Shown: positions 8,659-17,228 of the stretch, one piece after another
How positions within the stretch are numbered: position 1 is the first letter of the stretch
Layout of the letters: every line of letters starts with the position of its first letter
The notes under the pieces: generated by a model
What the model was told of the DNA's origin: nothing
The model's database searches: none
What the model saw: only the letters and a program-made list of their open reading frames with translations
Program-made: the position numbers and the translations under genes
Assembly (NCBI GenBank): GCA_964387645.1
Contig: CAYLYM010000037.1
Location: 1-30,823 of the forward strand
Source of the DNA: CAYLYM01 sp964387645
GTDB taxonomy: Bacteria; Calditrichota; Calditrichia; RBG-13-44-9
Reading direction: 5' to 3'
DNA length: 30,823 nt

Positions 8659-9396
8659 TTAAAACTTTCTTTCAATTAAATTTTCTACTGTTTTTAATAA
8701 ATTTTCTGGCTCATTCACTATAAGCTCCTCAGGGAGTAAATGGCTTTCCTGAACTCTGTCTCGCGTAAAAATATTGGTCACCGCGATACATCGCATACCA
8801 GCATTTAAAGCGGCTTTGATACCAGCAGGCGAATCCTCAATAACCAGACAATTTTCCGGGTGTACATGTAGTTTACCGGAAACTAATAAATAGATTTCCG
8901 GATGAGGTTTGGCATTCCTTACATCATCTCGAGTGGCAACAAAAACGAATTTTTCTTGCAAATTCAGTATTTGTAAAACGCGCTGTGCCTCCGAGCAAGG
9001 GGACATGGTTGCCAGGCCGGTTAGAAAACCATTTTCGCTGGCCCATTGGAGTAATCTGGTATTATGCGGGCATTGATGTTTTTTTAACATTTCAGTTTCT
9101 TTAAGTATCTGATCATAATATTTCATCCGAATTTGCACAAAAGCCTGCCACGCTGTGGGCACTCCAAATTGTTCTTTTCTGGCCGCTGCGGTTTCTTCCA
9201 ACTGAAAACGTGCCATGAGCTTTAAGGCCACCTCACGTCGGGATAAGCCTGCCACATCTTTAAAAGCCTCCAGTACATCTGCTTCAGTCAAATGTTCCGG
9301 GCGTAATTCCATTGCCGCTTTAGCGTATGAAAGTGCCTTTAATCTTTCGGTCTGGACCAGAGTGCCATCAAGGTCAAAAATTATCGCCTGAATCAA
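8659..9396 (-). CDS. HAD-superfamily sugar-phosphate phosphatase or phosphoglucomutase-like protein
   Basis: A 245-residue HAD hydrolase of the beta-phosphoglucomutase-like group. Motif I is FDLDGTLVQTE with the nucleophile Asp. A helical cap follows (about 15-95). Motif II lies near LATMSPC, the Lys is in NAKPHPEIYL, and motif III/IV is VIEDSPAGIKAALNAGM. Its start codon overlaps the tal-pgi stop by 4 nt (ATGA), indicating translational coupling. The context suggests a phosphorylated sugar substrate. A phosphatase partner for the downstream glucosyl-3-phosphoglycerate synthase-like enzyme is an appealing inference, but the substrate cannot be read from sequence. Confidence 0.85.
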   Translation of the reverse strand: MIQAIIFDLDGTLVQTERLKALSYAKAAMELRPEHLTEADVLEAFKDVAGLSRREVALKLMARFQLEETAAARKEQFGVPTAWQAFVQIRMKYYDQILKETEMLKKHQCPHNTRLLQWASENGFLTGLATMSPCSEAQRVLQILNLQEKFVFVATRDDVRNAKPHPEIYLLVSGKLHVHPENCLVIEDSPAGIKAALNAGMRCIAVTNIFTRDRVQESHLLPEELIVNEPENLLKTVENLIERKF

Positions 9397-12203
9397 TCCA
9401 GGGCCTCCATCAATTTCTGCAAGCCGTTTGAGATTTCATCTAATTGAATTCGCAATACCTTTCTTCCAGCATCAAGAAGCGCCAGCCGATCTCCTAAACT
9501 TTGTGCATTAATCAAAACACCAAAAGTAATAGAAGATTTCTCGCTGCCTGGTTCATCAGGAATTGGAACATCCTTCTTTGGTTCTCCAACAATTTGAATG
9601 AACAATCCCTTTCCACCGTCTCCCTTATGTAATTGTCCGGTGGAATGTAAAAAGCGCGGACCATAACCCAATGTCGTTGCGAAACCTGTTTTTTCACCCA
9701 ACTTTTGACGGAATTTCTGAAGCACAGCAGTAATTTCTTCCCGCGGAGATAAATAAGCATGAATGGCGATGTAACTTCTATTTTTTCCGTTCTCATTACC
9801 TTGATCTGCCTGTGAGAGAAACTGTTTAAAAGCATCTCTGATATTACTTACAACTCCATCAAAAAATACCTTTATGCCAGATTCTTCCACAGCTGGTTGG
9901 AGTTTGGGGAGCTGTCCTTTTTCCTGGTATGTTGCCACAGCTTGCCTGGCTGCTATCTTGGCTAACTCGACATTGGGCTGATCGAAAGGATTAATACCTA
10001 ACTGCCATCCTGCAACAGCAGTGGCAAATTCCCAACGGAAAAATTCTCTACCAAGATTATAAATGTCGGAAATTTCAATTTCGGCCAATGGATACCCGAA
10101 TTGTTTAAGAAGCTCTATCTTCTCATCATAGGATACATCTCCTGCTGTTTTCAAATAAAGAAAGAAACGATCTTTCCCATATTGATCGATGGAAGATATC
10201 ATTTCTCCATCCACTGGAAGTATTCCTTTCCCCTCTTTACCAGTGCTTTCAGCAATAAGTTGTTCTACCCAAGCTACGAAATGAGCGATTGAAGATGAAG
10301 ATAGGAAAGTTAATTTATCCTTCCCTAACAGCGCCATTTGCCCCAATGCCACACCCAGCCATGCAGCTGTATTTTCAGAATTACCTTTTCGACATTCTTC
10401 GGCCATGGCAGACGCCCGTTGCAGCAACCAGTTCAAATCCACGCCGAGCAAAGCGGCTGGTACCAACCCGAATAAAGTTAACGCAGAAAACCTTCCTCCC
10501 ACGTTCGGGTCATTTAAAAAGATCCTACGGAAATTTAATCGTTTTGCCAAGGCCTCCAGTCCACTACCCGGATCCGTAATGGCAATAAAATGCGACCCAA
10601 CCCTATCGACTCCGACTGAGTTTAAAACTTGATTGTAAAAATATTTGGCGAAGGAAAGTGTCTCAATAGTACCACCCGATTTGGTGGAAACGATATATAA
10701 TGTTTTTGATGGATCAAGTTTTTCTGAACAAGCTAATACAGCTTCTGGATCGGTGCTATCTAAAACTGAAAGATCCAGATAACCAGGTTGAACACCAAAA
10801 ACTTTACGAAAAACCTCTGGCGCGAGGCTGGAACCACCCATTCCTAAAAGTAGCGCGTGCGAAAAACCTTCTTCCCGAATTTTATTAACAAAAGTGGTAA
10901 TTTCTGGAACCACATTCTGCATGCTCTGTGGACTTTCCAGCCACCCCAGTCGATTTGCAATCTCATCAGGCTGCGGTTTCCATACTGTATAGTCTGCTTG
11001 CCAGATACGTTCAATAATTTTTTGTTCAAGAAGTTTAGTAAAAGCTCTATCAACTTCCGCTTTATATTGACCCAGATTCAATTCGAACCTACTTTTTTTA
11101 TCGAACAGTTTGCTTTTTTCTTTGATACTGTTCATTAACGAATCAAAGGATCGAGCAAAAGCCTCTACACCATCTTCCTGTAATTTTTTAGTCACATCAT
11201 TGTAATCGATCCCTAAATCAACCAATTGAGCCAGATATTTTCGAGCTTCCTCCACCCCCCTGGTCAGGGTAACCGATACTTTGGCCAGCTTTTTAATATT
11301 TTCATAGGTAGTTGGAGGAACTGTGTTAATCGTATCCGGACCAATCAATTCCTCCACATAGAGTAAAACCGGATAATTGGGATTTTTAGTGCTAGTGCTG
11401 GCCCATAGAACACGTTGAGTTTTAGCTCCTTTGGCTTCCAAGGCCTTCCAGCGATCGCTACTGAAAATTTTCTGATATTCCGCATAGGCCACTTTTGCAT
11501 TGGCAACAGCAATTTTGCCCTGCAATTTTTTGTTACCAATAGCCTCCAATTTTTTGTCAAAATAAGTATCAACACGGCTGACAAAAAATGAAGCAACAGA
11601 AGTAATTTTATCTATTGGTTGCCCCCCGGGAATAGTAGGCCCATTCTTGGATAATTTCTCCAATCCTTTAATGAAAGCTTCGACTACTTTTTTATAATTC
11701 TCCAGACTGAAAATCAGCGTCACATTTACATTCACACCAGAGCCGAGAAGATCAGTAATTGCAGGCAATCCCTGCTCTGTGGCTGGAACTTTGATCAAGA
11801 CATTCGGGCGGTTAAGAGTGCTAAAGAGCCGTTTAGCCTCCGCACAAGTGCCTTCAATATCATAAGCCAATTTGGGATTGACTTCCAAACTCACAAAACC
11901 ATCGCGTCCATCTGTGGCATCATAAACTGGCATTAACATATCGGCTGCCATGGCAATATCGTCCAACGCCAATTTCTCGTAAATTTCTTGAATGCTTTTA
12001 CCCTGTTTCACCAACTCGGCAATATCTGCATCATAATCCGAACTGTTCGAGATTGCTTTATCAAATATAGTCGGGTTGGAGGTCATGCCCTTTAATCCTT
12101 CATCAATCAGCTTTTGAAGTTCCCCGGAAGTGATCAACGACCTCTGAATGTAATCATACCAAATGGATTGTCCTAATTTGGCAATTTCATGAATCTTTGT
12201 CAT
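9393..12203 (-). CDS. tal-pgi: Bifunctional transaldolase / glucose-6-phosphate isomerase fusion
   Basis: A 936-residue two-domain enzyme. Residues 1 to about 365 are transaldolase: EGLKGMTSNPTIFDKAI, and the Schiff-base lysine Lys138 in NVLIKVPATEQG. Residues about 385-930 are phosphoglucose isomerase: LLGMGGSSLAPEVF, VSTKSGGTIETLSFAKYF, and GGRFSALTLFGLVPAALLG. The fusion links the non-oxidative pentose phosphate branch to glycolysis in one polypeptide and is known in several bacterial lineages. The start is supported by AGGAG 7 nt before ATG. A TATAAT-like box lies at 12228-12233 on the minus strand without a good -35. It is the first gene of the operon and overlaps the HAD gene by 4 nt. 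Confidence 0.93.
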   Translation of the reverse strand: MTKIHEIAKLGQSIWYDYIQRSLITSGELQKLIDEGLKGMTSNPTIFDKAISNSSDYDADIAELVKQGKSIQEIYEKLALDDIAMAADMLMPVYDATDGRDGFVSLEVNPKLAYDIEGTCAEAKRLFSTLNRPNVLIKVPATEQGLPAITDLLGSGVNVNVTLIFSLENYKKVVEAFIKGLEKLSKNGPTIPGGQPIDKITSVASFFVSRVDTYFDKKLEAIGNKKLQGKIAVANAKVAYAEYQKIFSSDRWKALEAKGAKTQRVLWASTSTKNPNYPVLLYVEELIGPDTINTVPPTTYENIKKLAKVSVTLTRGVEEARKYLAQLVDLGIDYNDVTKKLQEDGVEAFARSFDSLMNSIKEKSKLFDKKSRFELNLGQYKAEVDRAFTKLLEQKIIERIWQADYTVWKPQPDEIANRLGWLESPQSMQNVVPEITTFVNKIREEGFSHALLLGMGGSSLAPEVFRKVFGVQPGYLDLSVLDSTDPEAVLACSEKLDPSKTLYIVSTKSGGTIETLSFAKYFYNQVLNSVGVDRVGSHFIAITDPGSGLEALAKRLNFRRIFLNDPNVGGRFSALTLFGLVPAALLGVDLNWLLQRASAMAEECRKGNSENTAAWLGVALGQMALLGKDKLTFLSSSSIAHFVAWVEQLIAESTGKEGKGILPVDGEMISSIDQYGKDRFFLYLKTAGDVSYDEKIELLKQFGYPLAEIEISDIYNLGREFFRWEFATAVAGWQLGINPFDQPNVELAKIAARQAVATYQEKGQLPKLQPAVEESGIKVFFDGVVSNIRDAFKQFLSQADQGNENGKNRSYIAIHAYLSPREEITAVLQKFRQKLGEKTGFATTLGYGPRFLHSTGQLHKGDGGKGLFIQIVGEPKKDVPIPDEPGSEKSSITFGVLINAQSLGDRLALLDAGRKVLRIQLDEISNGLQKLMEALD

Positions 12204-12481
12204 CGTAATTCTCCTGATTCAGTTTTGATTATATTTGATGCTCAAGCAACTTAAATGATACTTCAACAATAACCAAAATTTATTTCGGTAAAGTTCCGCG
12301 CTACAGGTAGAACAATGATAAGAATGTTTTTTTTCAATTGAACTAATATATTTTACCAATATTGGATATCCAAATCTAAGATGCCCTAAACTTAACTAAT
12401 TTCCCAATCAAATTCCCTCAAATTGAAGACTTATATTTTAATTAAATTTGAAAATCTATTTTCAGGCTTTGACAAAATTTT

Positions 12482-12518
12482 ATAAAAAAGGGCTCAAATC
12501 TAATATTTTTGAGCCCTT
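12482..12518 (-). terminator. Rho-independent terminator of ppgK
   Basis: An 11-bp perfect stem, AAGGGCTCAAA (12488-12498) with TTTGAGCCCTT (12508-12518), and a 9-nt loop. Read on the minus strand the hairpin is followed by a T-rich tract (the forward strand has a run of A before the stem). It lies about 46 nt past the ppgK stop codon. The remaining bases of the 360-bp gap 12204-12563 are AT-rich and show no gene; only the probable tal-pgi promoter area is notable. Confidence 0.85.
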
Positions 12519-12563
12519 CTCATTTGAAGACTAACTCACCGAAATTGACATATACTATGCGAA

Positions 12564-13337
12564 TTAAACGTAATATACCAGTGCAGCTCCAATGATTCCA
12601 GCATCATTGGCCATTCGAGCAGGAACCAATTTAGCCTGGACATGCAGGTATGGGAAAAATTTTTCTGGATTCTGGCTTACTCCTCCACCGATGATAATCA
12701 AATCAGGCGTAAATAAGATTTCAATCCTTTTTAAAAATTTGTTAACCCGGGCACCCCATTCTTTCCAGCTTAAATTTTCTTTCTCTCGGATTACAGTAGC
12801 TGCCCAGTGTTCAGCATCCTTTCCATCCATTTCCATATGTCCAAATTCCGTATTTGGCACAAGTTGGCCATTTACAAATAACGCACTCCCGATCCCCGTG
12901 CCAAGGGTAAAAAGCATTACCACGCCTCCGTTGGGCCGATTATATTCTTTCCCGGCACCAAATTTCATTTCAGCTAAAGCTGCGGCATCAGCATCATTCA
13001 AAACGACGGCCTCTAACGACCACCTCTTCTTAAATTCTTCTTCCAGATTGATTCCCACCCATTCGTCATCCAAATTTGCAGCAGTCAATATGGTTCCATT
13101 CTTAATAACCCCGGGAAAACCACAGCCAACCGGACCGGTCCAATGGAATTTTTTCAAAATATCTTCAATCTGTCGGAGCATCAGCTCTGGATTTGCAGGA
13201 TGGGGTGTAGGTACTCGAATTGGTTCTGCCAGTATTTTCCCATCCGTAACATCTACTGGCGCAGCCTTAATTCCGGTGCCTCCAATGTCAATTCCTAAAA
13301 CCTCCCTTACTTTGGATGTTTTCATTTGGTCAGACAT
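12564..13337 (-). CDS. ppgK: Polyphosphate glucokinase (ROK family)
   Basis: This enzyme phosphorylates glucose with inorganic polyphosphate (and often ATP), feeding the adjacent zwf and pgi reactions. The start is set at the second ATG (13337) because GGAGAG lies just upstream. The 257-residue protein has the phosphate-1 motif GIDIGGTGIKA (15-25), the PPGK-type segment TPHPANP, GPVGCGFPGV, TAANLDDEWVGIN, catalytic NDADAA (Asp115), GTGIGSA and NTEFGHMEM, and IIIGGGVSQNPEKFFP. It lacks the CxCGxxGC zinc motif of classical ROK kinases, as polyphosphate glucokinases do. It is transcribed separately from the operon that follows, as its own terminator shows. Confidence 0.88.
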   Translation of the reverse strand: MSDQMKTSKVREVLGIDIGGTGIKAAPVDVTDGKILAEPIRVPTPHPANPELMLRQIEDILKKFHWTGPVGCGFPGVIKNGTILTAANLDDEWVGINLEEEFKKRWSLEAVVLNDADAAALAEMKFGAGKEYNRPNGGVVMLFTLGTGIGSALFVNGQLVPNTEFGHMEMDGKDAEHWAATVIREKENLSWKEWGARVNKFLKRIEILFTPDLIIIGGGVSQNPEKFFPYLHVQAKLVPARMANDAGIIGAALVYYV

Positions 13338-13483
13338 AAATCTCTCCACAATTATAGTCCACTTGAGAAGAATACTAAAGATAATGTCCTGTTTATCTTT
13401 TCAACAGCCTAAATTAAAAATTTTTAATCAAAGATTTTTCGCCTCTTCCTGCCAGCCGAGATCGCCTGGAATGATATGAATCT

Positions 13484-13590
13484 GTAATTTCGACCGGAAT
13501 GAGTATTACTAAGGCGGAACGGATGGGGTGGAGAAATCTCATCAACATCAGTTACAGAAGAGATTTCCTGACCACACCTCGTAATGACCA
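13484..13590. repeat. Dispersed inverted-repeat element, copy A
   Basis: The core is GAAATCTC (13533-13540), a 19-nt spacer, then GAGATTTC (13560-13567), a perfect inverted repeat. The flanks GTAATTTCGACC (from 13484) and CTCGTAATGACC (to 13590) resemble the ends of REP/MITE-like repeats. A second copy with the same arms and a 17-nt spacer occurs at about 21400-21506. The element overlaps the first third of the open frame that leads into the Rhs remnant, so the N-terminal part of that frame is probably not protein-coding. Confidence 0.6.
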
Positions 13591-13596
13591 ACATTC

Positions 13597-13954
13597 TATC
13601 AGTTTATTCTATTGGTATGATAATCTTTACCGGATAAAATGGTTTAAATACAATGATGAATTGCAGAGAAGCTACGGTTACGATACCAATGGGAATATCG
13701 ATATGCTGAGTAGAAAAGTGATAAGCTATACCGACGGCAACAACCAGTTGACCAATGTCAGTTTAACCAGATAGAACGGGTGAGGTAGATTGATTCGGAT
13801 GTTTTTGAGGTTTGATATATTCAATAAAATGAATGGATATAGCAATTATACTTATTAGCATGATGTTGAGAATAATCGGGTAAAAAAAGTGGAAAACGGT
13901 GAGACTACCTATTATATTAGATTATATATTAAAATTTTAATGGGAGGGATGTAA
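13597..13954 (+). pseudogene. Degenerate Rhs/YD-repeat protein remnant
   Basis: A single reading frame carries Rhs-type YD-repeat signatures but is cut by three in-frame stops (13772, 13781, 13856) before a final TAA at 13952. The recognisable pieces, in order, are YWYDNLYRIKWFKY and SYGYDTNGNID (the Y-D-x-x-G-N motif), NNQLTNV, and ENNRVKKVENGETTYYI, a very typical Rhs segment. No toxin or core domain follows. The frame kept its phase across all stops, so decay is by point mutation and deletion rather than frameshift. Downstream (13955-14141) no feature was recognised. Confidence 0.7.
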
Positions 13955-14153
13955 AAAGAAGGTAGTTGATCCATCAAGTCAGAATATGTGAGAAATGGTG
14001 GGATAGATAAAGGTGGTTGAGTGAGACAATTATTTAAATTAAAAGATCGTTCCATTTAGCACAGGCTGTTGCAGAATAATGGTAAAGTTGCCCAATACTA
14101 TTATTCACTTATTCTTTCAGCGTGAATCTATAAGTTGATGGTAGAAAATAGAT

Positions 14154-14741
14154 GTGGCAGACAGGTATCCTGAATTTGTGGGGAGATTGCAGCAGGCTTA
14201 CGAAACCTGGTGGGAATACGTCTCGCAAAAGTTCGATGCGTATTGTGAGACCATCCTTGGTGGCGAAGAGAATCCAGTGCACTTAACCTGTCATGATTGG
14301 CATAAGGTTGAAATTGCCATGAAAAATCAATTGCAATCGAGTAAAACTGGAGTAAATTCTTCATGGGATCAAACTAACATCCGACAGGGAATGCTAGCCA
14401 ATTGTTTTTGGGCCATTGAAGTGGTTCGTACAGGCCTTTATGAATTTTTGCTATGGCGATGGCCTGAAAAGGTTGACCGGCTAATTTATGCCGATTTACC
14501 GAAAAAACCTCTTGTCCCCAGCGGAGAAAGCCTACCGAAAGGCGGGTCGGTGAAACCTGTCAAGGTTAAACTGGAAGTGGCTGATGTGGAATTGTTTAAA
14601 GCAGTTGAACCGGCTGATAAAGAAGTTCCCTTCCGGTCAAAATTAAAATCCGGAAAAACACATTTGACAACCATGTTTATCTTACCTGATGGAACAACCT
14701 TCAGCGCATATAATGTTTATGCTAAACGAGTCGAAGAGTGA
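14154..14741 (+). pseudogene. Orphan C-terminal fragment of an S1-type sulfatase
   Basis: A 195-residue frame beginning with GTG and continuing from an in-frame stop at 14142. It matches the C-terminal region of secreted arylsulfatases: KIDVADRYPEFVGRLQQAYETWWEYVS, the HDWH motif, then ANCFWAIEVVRTGLYEFLLWRWPE. The catalytic alpha/beta domain with the C-x-P/T-S/T-R formylglycine site is absent. The fragment thus looks like a 5'-truncated gene rather than an active enzyme. The frame itself is clean, so it either decayed recently or is retained as a beta-sandwich accessory piece. It lies just before the heparinase-like gene. The 224-bp stretch before that gene shows no recognisable feature. Confidence 0.7.
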
Positions 14742-15010
14742 CTTCTAAGAATCATCATTTTTGAATTAATAAAAGGGGTTCAGCAATAGCTAATGATTTT
14801 TTATTAGATCAATTTTTTATATAGTGCCGGTTATAAAAGAAGAATCGATTGGTACTGCGTTCAAATGATTTGAATTTACGATCGACAAAGCGACCATCAT
14901 CGCCAGCATTTCAAGATCGATGTTTTTAAGAGAGCAGAACAAGTTTTATAACTTATTTACCAATTTTGAGCGTATTTTTAATAAAGAACTATTTACTGAG
15001 GGGATCAGCC

Positions 15011-16981
15011 ATGAGGGATAAATATTCTTCTCGATTGTCAGTGTTTTTTAGAACATCCATTTTCTTTTTCCTTTTTTATCTGCTTTTATTTCAAAATGGG
15101 TTGGCCAATTCTCCGAAAGGGTTGCTTGGTGACGCTTTTTCGCAGGAAGAATTGAAAAAGATTTTACTTTCGCGTGACAAGTGGCATCCGTTCCCTACAG
15201 TGCAGGATAGAGAGGCATGGGAGGAATTACCTCAGGAGGTCAGGGAATATTTGATCAAAGAGGGAGAGGCAGGTTTGAGTTATCGATGGCCGGCACTGCC
15301 CGCAACGCTCTTTCTAGATTTTGTCCGCACCGGGAATCGTAGTCGATATCAAAAAGCCAGTTTTGACCGGAGAGAAATGTTAGCCGACCTGGTGATGGCC
15401 GAATGTGTTGAAGGGAAAGGACGTTTTCTGGACGACATCGTTAATGGTATCTGGGCCATTTGTGAAGAGTCCTATTGGGGTGTTCCAGCTCACCTATCCA
15501 TGCAAAAGGCGGGACATGGTTTGCCCGATGTTTCTGAACCAACTGTGGATTTATTTGCCGCTGAAACGGCTGCTCTTCTTTCCTGGACATACTACCTTCT
15601 GGGAGATCGATTGGATTCGGTTTCGCCTCTTGTTCGACCTCGCATCGAGTTAGAATTAGATAGGCGGATCTTAACTCCCTGTTTGGAAAGAAATGATTTC
15701 TGGTGGATGGGATTCGGAGAAAGACGAGTGAACAACTGGAATCCCTGGTGTAATTCTAACTGGCTTACGACTGTTTTGTTGACAGAAAAAAATAAAGAGC
15801 GACGGGTGGCGGCTGTCTATAAAATTATGCGCAGTCTGGATAATTTTATTAAAATTTACCCGGAAGATGGCGGTTGTGATGAAGGACCAGGCTACTGGGG
15901 TCGGGCTGGGGCTTCACTTTTCGACTGTCTGGAATTATTGCATAGTGCCACGGCTGGCAAGATAAATGTTTATAACCAGCCGCTGATTAAAGAGATTGCT
16001 CGCTACATCTACCGGGTGCATATCCACGATCGCTATTTTATAAACTTTGCAGACGCCTCTGCAATTGTCAATGTACCAGCAGACCTGATTTACCGTTTTG
16101 GCAAGAAAATTGATGATAAAAAGATGATGGCATTTGGCGCCTACACAATGAAAATACGTTCAGAATATTCTTTTAATGACCAGAGCCTCGGCCGTCGTTT
16201 ACCGGCCATTTTTAATTATTCGGAACTTATGAGTGCTAAAGCTGCAGCGCCTTATTTAAGAGATGTATGGTTGAAAGACATCCAAGTATTTGCCGCTCGT
16301 TCAAAAGCGGGAACACCCGAAGGATTGTATGTCGCTGCCAAGGGTGGTCATAATAACGAAAGTCACAACCATAACGATGTGGGTAATTTTATTATTTATT
16401 TAGACGGCCAACCCATGATCATTGACGTGGGTGTGGAAACCTACACAAAAAAAACCTTCAGTTCCAGGCGGTACGAAATCTGGACCATGCAGTCGGCATA
16501 TCATAATTTACCGACTATCGGAGGAATAATGCAGGCGCCCGGTAGGCAGTATACCGCCAGAAATGTGTCTGCAAAAATTGAAGATAGTTTTGCTGAATTG
16601 ACACTGGACATTGCCGATGCTTATCCTGAAGAAGCTGGCGTAACTTCCTGGAAGCGGAGTATACGGCTAAATCGGGGCAAAGATATCCTGGTTAATGAAA
16701 ATTACCAGCTAAAGAAGAAAGTAAAAGATATTACTCTCACGTTGATGACTCCCTGTGAAGTCAAAAAGGTTGGTGAAGATCAGATTTTACTTACTAATCC
16801 AGATGCGAGGAAACAACTGTTAATAAATCATCCAAAACGTTTAATAGTTAAAATAGAAGAGATAGATATCACTGATCATCGCTTACACTCTGTTTGGGGA
16901 GATAAACTTAGGAGGATCTTGTTAATAGCGCAGAATCCGGAGAAAAAAGATACCTGGAAATTGCGTTTCAGTCAGAAATAA
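15011..16981 (+). CDS. Secreted heparinase II/III-family protein (probable polysaccharide lyase)
   Basis: The start is placed at ATG 15011 because AGGGG lies about 7 nt upstream and the product then opens with a signal peptide (basic MRDKYSSR, hydrophobic SIFFFLFYLLLF, cleavage near LANS). An upstream in-frame ATG at 14966 lacks this. The 656-residue protein has an alpha-helical toroid half (NNWNPWCNSNWL, DGGCDEGPGYWGRAG) and a C-terminal beta-sandwich with the heparinase II/III signature GGHNNESHNHNDVGNFIIYL and DVGVETYT. These hold the His and Tyr residues expected of the fold. It probably cleaves an acidic polysaccharide (uronic-acid glycan) by beta-elimination in the periplasm. The substrate is unresolved: heparin/heparan, alginate-like or bacterial exopolysaccharide are all possible. 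Intact and relic sulfatases nearby favour a sulfated glycan. Confidence 0.82.
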   Translation: MRDKYSSRLSVFFRTSIFFFLFYLLLFQNGLANSPKGLLGDAFSQEELKKILLSRDKWHPFPTVQDREAWEELPQEVREYLIKEGEAGLSYRWPALPATLFLDFVRTGNRSRYQKASFDRREMLADLVMAECVEGKGRFLDDIVNGIWAICEESYWGVPAHLSMQKAGHGLPDVSEPTVDLFAAETAALLSWTYYLLGDRLDSVSPLVRPRIELELDRRILTPCLERNDFWWMGFGERRVNNWNPWCNSNWLTTVLLTEKNKERRVAAVYKIMRSLDNFIKIYPEDGGCDEGPGYWGRAGASLFDCLELLHSATAGKINVYNQPLIKEIARYIYRVHIHDRYFINFADASAIVNVPADLIYRFGKKIDDKKMMAFGAYTMKIRSEYSFNDQSLGRRLPAIFNYSELMSAKAAAPYLRDVWLKDIQVFAARSKAGTPEGLYVAAKGGHNNESHNHNDVGNFIIYLDGQPMIIDVGVETYTKKTFSSRRYEIWTMQSAYHNLPTIGGIMQAPGRQYTARNVSAKIEDSFAELTLDIADAYPEEAGVTSWKRSIRLNRGKDILVNENYQLKKKVKDITLTLMTPCEVKKVGEDQILLTNPDARKQLLINHPKRLIVKIEEIDITDHRLHSVWGDKLRRILLIAQNPEKKDTWKLRFSQK

Positions 16982-17071
16982 TTGTTTGATTAATCTATGT
17001 GTCCAATTGAGTATTGTCAAAAATGAGATTGAGTAATGAATAAAGGACTTAAAATTGATTGTTTCCCATTT

Positions 17072-17112
17072 CAAAAAATGGTCAGCCTTCAACTGGGCTC
17101 AGGCTGACCATT
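17072..17112 (-). terminator. Rho-independent terminator of the Ig-repeat protein gene
   Basis: An 11-bp perfect stem, 17077-17087 (ATGGTCAGCC core) with 17102-17112, and a 14-nt loop. On the minus strand the hairpin is followed by six T (a run of A at 17073-17078 on the plus strand). It lies about 120 nt beyond the stop codon of the minus-strand gene ending at 17229. On the plus strand it is followed only by an AT-rich stretch, so it may also weakly end the heparinase transcript. Confidence 0.75.
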
Positions 17113-17228
17113 ATAATATCATTTTAAGAAAGTTGTACTGAACCTATCGAAATATATCACTTATAAAATAAATAGTATACATCATATTAAGGAATTAAAA
17201 TACTTTTATTTTTATAAACAGACACCTC

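Noticed and set aside
13343..13356. TATAAT box just upstream of ppgK as its promoter
   Set aside because: It would place the transcript start inside or after the ribosome site, and no suitable -35 element was found.
12592..13479. Long plus-strand frame (295 codons) opposite ppgK
   Set aside because: Antisense shadow of ppgK, rich in Ser and Pro, with no motif or ribosome site.
14742..15010. Transposase remnant between the sulfatase fragment and the heparinase gene
   Set aside because: Open stretches exist in several frames, but none showed a recognisable transposase motif or terminal inverted repeats.
17077..17112. GTCAGCC hairpin as a third member of the hisG-hisD repeat family
   Set aside because: Shared sequence is limited to GTCAGCCTT, and the hairpin plus T run on the minus strand is fully explained as a terminator.
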